Source: an uncultured Clostridia bacterium (GTDB taxonomy: Bacteria > Bacillota > Clostridia > Oscillospirales > CAG-272). Taken from it: a stretch of 8,152 nt of DNA. Made by a program: the position numbers and the translations under genes. Shown one piece after another: positions 1 to 3,980 of the stretch (position 1 is the stretch's first letter; every line of letters starts with the position of its first letter). The stretch lies in NCBI GenBank assembly GCA_946055715.1, contig CAMGGT010000026.1:1-8152 (forward strand), in the 5' to 3' direction. The notes under the pieces were generated by a model that searched no databases, had not been told where the DNA came from, and saw only the letters and a list, made by a program, of their open reading frames with translations.

Positions 1-1
1 G

Positions 2-1354
2 GATGCATACTGTGTTCCGTTGTGGCTTCCACCGGTTGCGCTTCTTCTTAACCTGCTCGATCCACCGCAGAAAAGCGAAAAACCGCTTGCAAAACCGTGG
101 TATCTGATGCTTGTTCCCGCGGTGGCGCTGGTCGTTCTGGTCTTCACCAATGACCTTCACCGCTTTGTGTTTTCTTTTCCCAAAGGACTGGAATTTGGCA
201 ACAAGATATACACCCGAGGGCCGGGCTACTTTCTCATTCTGCTGTGGATCACCGGGTTGTATGTCGGTTGTGGCATTCTGATGTATGTCAAATGCCGCAT
301 TTCTCATTGCCGCAAAAAAGCGTGGATCCCACTCACATTGTTTATTCTGTGCTTTGGCATCTCACTCGTCTGCGCAAAATGGGATCTCCCATATCTGAGA
401 ATGCCGGAAGCGGTCACCTTCAGCGTGGTCATTGTATGTGAGTCGCTTTTGCGCAGCGGTTTTGTCCCGACCAATGTCGACTACGCAAAGTTTTTTGATA
501 CGGCAGACATATCTGCCAGCATTGCGGATAAAGAGTTGCACATCGCTCTCCGTTCCAAAAACGCGCCCGCCCTTACGCAGGCGCAGGCACAGGCGGCGGC
601 AGAAAGCGGCAAGATCCTTTTGAGCGAAGACACCGTTCTGCGCGCAAAGCCGATACGCGGCGGAGCGGTCTATTGGACAGAGGATCTGTCGGTCATCAAC
701 AGGATCAACGGTGAGCTTGCCGAGACAAACCAAACACTGTCCGAAGAGGGGGATCTGATCGCCGCCGAAAACCGGCTCAAAGAACAGCAGTCCAGAATAG
801 AAGAGCAAAACAAACTCTACCGGGGCATATTCTCTGTGTTTCGCCCCCATCTGCAAAAGATCAAAGCGGCCTTTGCCAAAGCCAATACAGAAGAAGAAAA
901 AGACAAGGCGCTTCGCATGGCGGTCGTGTACGGGGTATATCTGAAGCGGCGGAGCAATCTGGCCATGCTTGCAAAAGATGGAGAAGCCCGGTTTTCGGAA
1001 CTTCTTTATTGCGTGCGCGAATCGACGGATGCACTCTCCTTTTACGGTGCGGCATCTTCGGTGGTGTGCGAGGGGGAGGGCGTATATCCGATCGGGCACA
1101 TCACATTGCTGTATGAGTTTTTTGAGGCATGCATCGAGCATGCCCTGCCGGGGCTTTCTGCGTGTTTTGTCCGTTTGCAGGCACAGGGCACAGGGCTGTT
1201 CTGCCGCGTTGCGCTTGACCGCGCAACGGGACATCTTCAGGCCGACTGGCGCCAGAAAGAACGAAGCAAAGCGGGCGCAACGCTTTCGGTGGAAGAGCAG
1301 GACGAAACGCTGTATGTGACGCTGTCACTGGGCGGAGAGGAGGCCCGCGTATGA
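2..1354 (+). CDS. 7TM-type sensor protein lacking kinase motifs (5' partial)
   Basis: The frame is open from base 2, so the true start lies left of the window; the TTG at 20 is only an internal codon. I number residues from that TTG. Hydrophobic segments lie at about 1-14, 27-43, 69-91, 102-120 and 129-145. The asparagine and histidine after the second one (FTNDLHRF) are typical of the histidine-kinase N-terminal 7TM family. A linker (FVPTNVDYAKFF) and a long charged coiled coil (about 225-270, ending IEEQNKLY) follow. The C-terminal third resembles the helical and ATPase-like tail of its relatives, but I see no HD phosphoacceptor, N-box or glycine-rich G-box. It is therefore probably a sensor or scaffold that passes a signal to the kinase encoded next. 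The stop overlaps the next start (ATGA), which indicates coupled translation. The family call is confident; the signal it detects is unknown. Confidence 0.8.
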   Translation, partial: DAYCVPLWLPPVALLLNLLDPPQKSEKPLAKPWYLMLVPAVALVVLVFTNDLHRFVFSFPKGLEFGNKIYTRGPGYFLILLWITGLYVGCGILMYVKCRISHCRKKAWIPLTLFILCFGISLVCAKWDLPYLRMPEAVTFSVVIVCESLLRSGFVPTNVDYAKFFDTADISASIADKELHIALRSKNAPALTQAQAQAAAESGKILLSEDTVLRAKPIRGGAVYWTEDLSVINRINGELAETNQTLSEEGDLIAAENRLKEQQSRIEEQNKLYRGIFSVFRPHLQKIKAAFAKANTEEEKDKALRMAVVYGVYLKRRSNLAMLAKDGEARFSELLYCVRESTDALSFYGAASSVVCEGEGVYPIGHITLLYEFFEACIEHALPGLSACFVRLQAQGTGLFCRVALDRATGHLQADWRQKERSKAGATLSVEEQDETLYVTLSLGGEEARV

Positions 1355-2643
1355 CGGCTTTTATCGACTGCGGGGAAGTGCTGTTCCGCACGACCTTCTG
1401 CCTTCTGGCAACTGCGGGCATGCTTGGCGTGGTGTGCTTCGCTGTCGGCACCTCCTACAGACTGAAGCGCCGCCATGTTCTACCCGGCTTTGCGGCGGGT
1501 GTTGCGGCGTTGCTTTTTTTCTGCTTTTTGTTTGATGCGGTGCTCGTTCGTGACCTCGGCCGGGATCGCGGCGAGTTTGCACACTTTGCCTGCATGTTGC
1601 CGGCGTGGATCGCCGCGCCGGTCACGGCGGTGCTGCTTGCGGTGGTATGCGTGTGTTTTGCGCTTGTCATCAGAGAAAGAATGTCGACCCTGACGGCCAT
1701 GTCTGTCAAAGAAGCCATTGCCGTTTTGCCCACGGGTCTGTGTTTTTATGACGCAACGGGGCGGCTGTTGCTGATGAACAGGCAGATCGACCTCGAATGC
1801 CGTATGCTGACGGGGCGACCGCTGCTGGACGGCACAGCGTTCTGGGCGGATATGTGCGAGGGCAGAACACTGCCCGGCATTGTCTGCGCCCGAAAGGGAA
1901 GCTCGGTGTTCGCCGAAAGCAAAGACGGCCGTGTGCACTGCTATAAGCGCATCACGCACGACTTTGACGGCAGAACCGTGTATGAACTGACGGAGACGGA
2001 CATCAGCCGGGAATACATACTGAAAAAAACGCTGGAAGAAAAGAACAAGCAACTTCGCAGGATGAACGACGGCCTGCGCGCCTACGGCAAAAAGGTCACG
2101 CAACTCATAAAAGAACGGGAAACGCTGGCGGCGCGGGTAAAGGTGCATGACAGCATGGGCAGCCTGATCCTGACGACCAAAAAAGCGCTGTCGCAGGGCG
2201 ACTGCGACAAAGAGACACTGATCGCCATGTGGGAGGATATCCTTTCTCTCATCTCCGCCCCCGAAGGAGAAGAAGACAAGTTTGCCGAGGCAGAAAAAAC
2301 GGCCGCCAATGTCGGTGTGAAGATCTGCTATCGGGGGCCGCGCCCCCCAAAAGGGAGCAAAGCGGAAAAGATACTTTTTGCCGCCATGACCGAATGCATG
2401 ACCAATACCGCCCGGCACGCAGACGGCGACGAGCTGACGGTCACGGTAACGGATGACTGCCCCTGCTTTTCGGCGGTTTTTGAAAACAACGGTCAACCGC
2501 CCAAGGGCAGGGTCAAAGAGGGCGGGGGGCTCTCGTCTCTACGCACGATGATCGAAACGGCGGGCGGCCACATGAAAACGGAAAGCGCCCCGCGCTTTCG
2601 CCTGACTGTCAGCATACCGAAGGAGGCAAAAACGAATGAATGA
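1351..2643 (+). CDS. Membrane sensor histidine kinase with PAS-like region
   Basis: This 430-residue protein autophosphorylates on histidine and should pass the phosphate to the regulator encoded next. The ATG at 1351 overlaps the previous stop and follows a GGAGAGGAGG site by about 8 bases. Three membrane segments lie at about 15-37, 44-65 and 85-107. A PAS-like region (about 119-215) runs from AVLPTGLCFYD to the ETDISREY end motif, followed by a coiled coil (about 222-262). The phosphoacceptor dyad is H266-D267 (KVHDSMG), as in kinases that pair with NarL/LuxR-type regulators. The ATPase domain has an N-box (E348, N352, H356) and a glycine box at G391-G393 (GGGLSSLR). The position usually held by the adenine-binding Asp reads ENNG (378-381), so that Asp appears replaced by Asn. 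Activity looks likely because the H-box and N-box are intact. Ligand and target genes are unknown. Confidence 0.87.
   Translation: MTAFIDCGEVLFRTTFCLLATAGMLGVVCFAVGTSYRLKRRHVLPGFAAGVAALLFFCFLFDAVLVRDLGRDRGEFAHFACMLPAWIAAPVTAVLLAVVCVCFALVIRERMSTLTAMSVKEAIAVLPTGLCFYDATGRLLLMNRQIDLECRMLTGRPLLDGTAFWADMCEGRTLPGIVCARKGSSVFAESKDGRVHCYKRITHDFDGRTVYELTETDISREYILKKTLEEKNKQLRRMNDGLRAYGKKVTQLIKERETLAARVKVHDSMGSLILTTKKALSQGDCDKETLIAMWEDILSLISAPEGEEDKFAEAEKTAANVGVKICYRGPRPPKGSKAEKILFAAMTECMTNTARHADGDELTVTVTDDCPCFSAVFENNGQPPKGRVKEGGGLSSLRTMIETAGGHMKTESAPRFRLTVSIPKEAKTNE
2621..2626 (+). promoter_or_regulatory. Ribosome binding site inside the kinase gene
   Basis: A perfect AGGAGG ends 9 bases before the ATG at 2636. 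It lies within the last codons of the kinase gene. It fixes the regulator's start and explains the 8-base overlap between the two genes, so the kinase and its regulator are translationally coupled. Confidence 0.85.
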
Positions 2644-3283
2644 CCGCATCAATGTGATGATCGTGGAAGACCAGGCCATGCCGCGGCAACTCTTCGAGAC
2701 GATCCTTCTGTCATCACCGAAGTATCATCTGGCCATATCCATTGACAACGCCGCCATTGCCGACATCTGCTGTGTCAGGCACAAGATCGACTTGGTGCTG
2801 ATGGATGTCGTGACCAAAAACGGCGCAAGCGGTCTGGCGGCTGCAGAGAAGATCAAGGCGCAGAACAAGCAGGTCAAGATCATCATTGTCACCAGCATGC
2901 CCGAATGCTCCTATGTGGAGCGCGCCCGCAAGATCGGCGTGGAAGGGTTCTGGTACAAGGATTTCAGCCGCGAGCCGATCCTGTCTCTTATGGAACGGGT
3001 GCTGAACGGCGAGCAGGTCTACCCGGATGAAAAGCCCACCGTCGCCCTGGGACTTGCAGACAGCGACGAGTTCACCGGCAGGGAACTGGAGGTTCTGCGG
3101 GAGATGACGGGTGGCTTTACCAATGCAGAGATTGCACAGCGGCTGGGCATTTCGCCCAATGTGGTGCGCAATCACATCATGAGCATGCTTGAAAAAACCG
3201 GCTTCAGAAGCCGCACGGAGCTGGCCGTGCGGGCAAGGGAGACCGGGCTTGTGATCCTGGAGAGAAAAGAGGAGGATTTCTGA
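2636..3283 (+). CDS. NarL/LuxR-family response regulator
   Basis: This 215-residue two-domain protein is a phosphorylation-controlled DNA-binding regulator. The receiver (about 4-123) has the acidic pair E11-D12, the phosphoacceptor D57 (LVLMDVV), T86 (IIIVTS) and the conserved lysine K108 (FWYKD), so all canonical residues are present. After a short linker, the LuxR/GerE helix-turn-helix (about 145-208) reads FTGRELEVLREM, then FTNAEIAQRLGISPNVVRNH, which contains the recognition helix. Length is normal for the family. The start overlaps the kinase stop by 8 bases, and it is the last gene before a strong terminator, so it closes the operon. The partner kinase is almost certainly the upstream gene. 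Target promoters cannot be read with certainty; the short repeats at 3312-3332 and the dyad at 3405-3414 are only candidates. Confidence 0.93.
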   Translation: MNDRINVMIVEDQAMPRQLFETILLSSPKYHLAISIDNAAIADICCVRHKIDLVLMDVVTKNGASGLAAAEKIKAQNKQVKIIIVTSMPECSYVERARKIGVEGFWYKDFSREPILSLMERVLNGEQVYPDEKPTVALGLADSDEFTGRELEVLREMTGGFTNAEIAQRLGISPNVVRNHIMSMLEKTGFRSRTELAVRARETGLVILERKEEDF

Positions 3284-3311
3284 TCCATCGGGGCGGAAAA
3301 CGCTCCTCCAA

Positions 3312-3332
3312 GTCAGCCGTCACGGTCAGCCG
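3312..3332 (+). repeat. Short direct repeat GTCAGCCG x2
   Basis: The 8-mer GTCAGCCG occurs at 3312-3319 and again at 3325-3332, a 13-base period. A small palindrome, CCGT-C-ACGG (3317-3325), bridges the two copies. It sits between the regulator stop and the terminator hairpin. It could be a protein-binding site, an alternative RNA pairing partner or chance; it is too short to decide. Confidence 0.35.
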
Positions 3333-3333
3333 G

Positions 3334-3383
3334 AAAGGGGCATCGTGCCTGCCAAAAACGCAGGTGCGACAGCCCCTTTTTTT
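3334..3383 (+). terminator. Rho-independent terminator of the signalling operon
   Basis: An outer stem pairs AAAGGGGC (3334-3341) with GCCCCTTT (3372-3379). After a small asymmetric bulge, an inner 10-bp stem pairs TCGTGCCTGC (3343-3352) with GCAGGTGCGA (3360-3369), counting two G-T wobbles. The loop is 7 bases. Seven T residues (3377-3383) follow the GC-rich stem. It lies about 50 bases after the regulator stop and separates the two-component operon from the downstream pair of genes. Confidence 0.88.
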
Positions 3384-3404
3384 CTGCAAAAAAGGCAGAG
3401 GGGG

Positions 3405-3445
3405 TACAAATGTAACTCCCGCGCGCCTGCGTTTTATGGTATATA
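3405..3445 (+). promoter_or_regulatory. Possible promoter (extended -10) with upstream dyad
   Basis: After the terminator, TGGTATATA at 3437-3445 fits an extended -10 (TG, one base, then TATATA), with the hexamer at 3440-3445. No good -35 is visible at 16-18 bases upstream. The dyad TACA-AA-TGTA (3405-3414), flanked by G-run and C-run sequences, lies just upstream of the -35 position, where an activator could bind. A promoter is needed here because the preceding terminator is strong. The exact placement is uncertain. Confidence 0.4.
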
Positions 3446-3474
3446 TACAAGTGGATACCGGGCAGAGTCGGTCA

Positions 3475-3491
3475 TTCCGGATGGCCCGGAA
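3475..3491 (+). other. Small leader hairpin before the pseudo-receiver gene
   Basis: TTCCGG (3475-3480) and CCGGAA (3486-3491) form a perfect 6-bp inverted repeat around a 5-base loop. It ends 12 bases before the AAAGGAGG ribosome site. No T-run follows, so it is not a terminator. It could stabilise the leader, bind a protein or be neutral. Confidence 0.4.
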
Positions 3492-3503
3492 AACCGTGTG
3501 CCG

Positions 3504-3511
3504 AAAGGAGG
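3504..3511 (+). promoter_or_regulatory. Ribosome binding site that decides a TTG start
   Basis: AAAGGAGG is the only strong site in this region. The only in-frame start codon within reach is the TTG at 3524, 12 bases after it. This supports a TTG start for the receiver-like protein despite a slightly long spacing. Confidence 0.7.
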
Positions 3512-3523
3512 AAAAGCAAATCA

Positions 3524-3928
3524 TTGAAGAGAGTGGTGCTTGCCATCAGAAATACGCTGGTATGTGAAGCCGTGGAAAATGCATTGAAGCTGTCGGGCCT
3601 CTCGGTGCAAAAGTGCCTGTCGCAGCAGCCGTCGGGAGTTGCCGGGATGTGCGACACATTCTTTGCGGATATTTTGCTGATGGATGTCAACCGCATCACA
3701 GACAGTTCGTTTGAAACACGCATCGAGACGGCAAAGCGCGCCGAAAAACTGCGCCCGTCTCTCAAAGTCGGGCTTCTGTGCGACAATGTCTCCGACCCCG
3801 AGATCGCCTATAAAGTCAAACAGGCAAAGGAAGAAGGGACGATCGATGTGTTTTTTTACGAATCTGTGCCAACAGATTATCTGGCCGATATAGTGGACTC
3901 TTTGACGAATCCACCATCATTCAGTTGA
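3524..3928 (+). CDS. Stand-alone receiver-like (pseudo-receiver) protein
   Basis: This is a 134-residue single-domain protein with no DNA-binding or output domain. The fold pattern matches a response-regulator receiver: a first strand (RVVLAI), a third strand ending in Asp (ADILLMDVNR, D54), a fourth strand (LKVGLLC) and a fifth strand (IDVFFYES), followed by a last helix. The switch residues are mostly missing. The acidic pair is replaced by R9-N10, the Thr/Ser position is C86, and the conserved Lys region reads Y112-E113. Normal magnesium-dependent phosphorylation therefore looks unlikely even though D54 remains. The TTG start fits the ribosome site at 3504-3511 and places the first strand correctly. 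The gene follows a terminator, so it is not part of the kinase operon, and it precedes the lipoprotein gene by 52 bases, probably in the same transcript. The function is not established; a protein-protein partner in signalling is a reasonable guess. Confidence 0.75.
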   Translation: MKRVVLAIRNTLVCEAVENALKLSGLSVQKCLSQQPSGVAGMCDTFFADILLMDVNRITDSSFETRIETAKRAEKLRPSLKVGLLCDNVSDPEIAYKVKQAKEEGTIDVFFYESVPTDYLADIVDSLTNPPSFS

Positions 3929-3965
3929 TCTTTCAATCAGGGCTCAATGCAAAACCACATCAAAT

Positions 3966-3973
3966 AAAAGGGG
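3966..3973 (+). promoter_or_regulatory. Ribosome binding site that decides the lipoprotein start
   Basis: AAAAGGGG ends 7 bases before the ATG at 3981 but only 1 base before the alternative in-frame ATG at 3975. The spacing favours 3981. That start also puts the lysine cluster directly at the N-terminus, as expected for a signal peptide. Confidence 0.65.
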
Positions 3974-3980
3974 AATGATT

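Noticed and set aside
362..1234. Antisense open frame (290 residues) opposite the 7TM-type sensor gene
   Set aside because: It shows low-complexity basic and Cys-rich composition, no good ribosome site, and full overlap with a recognised coding region.
1480..2496. Long antisense open frame (338 residues) across the kinase gene
   Set aside because: It lies wholly antisense to a gene with clear kinase motifs. Its translation is rich in Arg, His, Cys and Gln with no domain pattern, as expected from reading this codon usage backwards.
3334..3400. Riboswitch or structured RNA after the regulator gene
   Set aside because: The pairing is fully explained by a terminator hairpin with a T-run; no further conserved aptamer-like structure is visible.
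3364..3567. Small plus-strand frame running across the terminator and leader
   Set aside because: It begins inside the terminator hairpin, has no ribosome site, and runs out of frame into the pseudo-receiver gene.
3851..3857. Run of seven T in the pseudo-receiver gene as a phase-variable tract
   Set aside because: It is too short to suggest slippage by itself, and the frame is intact on both sides.
3902..3937. TTGACG as a -35 for a separate lipoprotein promoter
   Set aside because: No acceptable -10 lies at 16-18 bases; the nearest candidate, TTCAAT, is 24 bases away.
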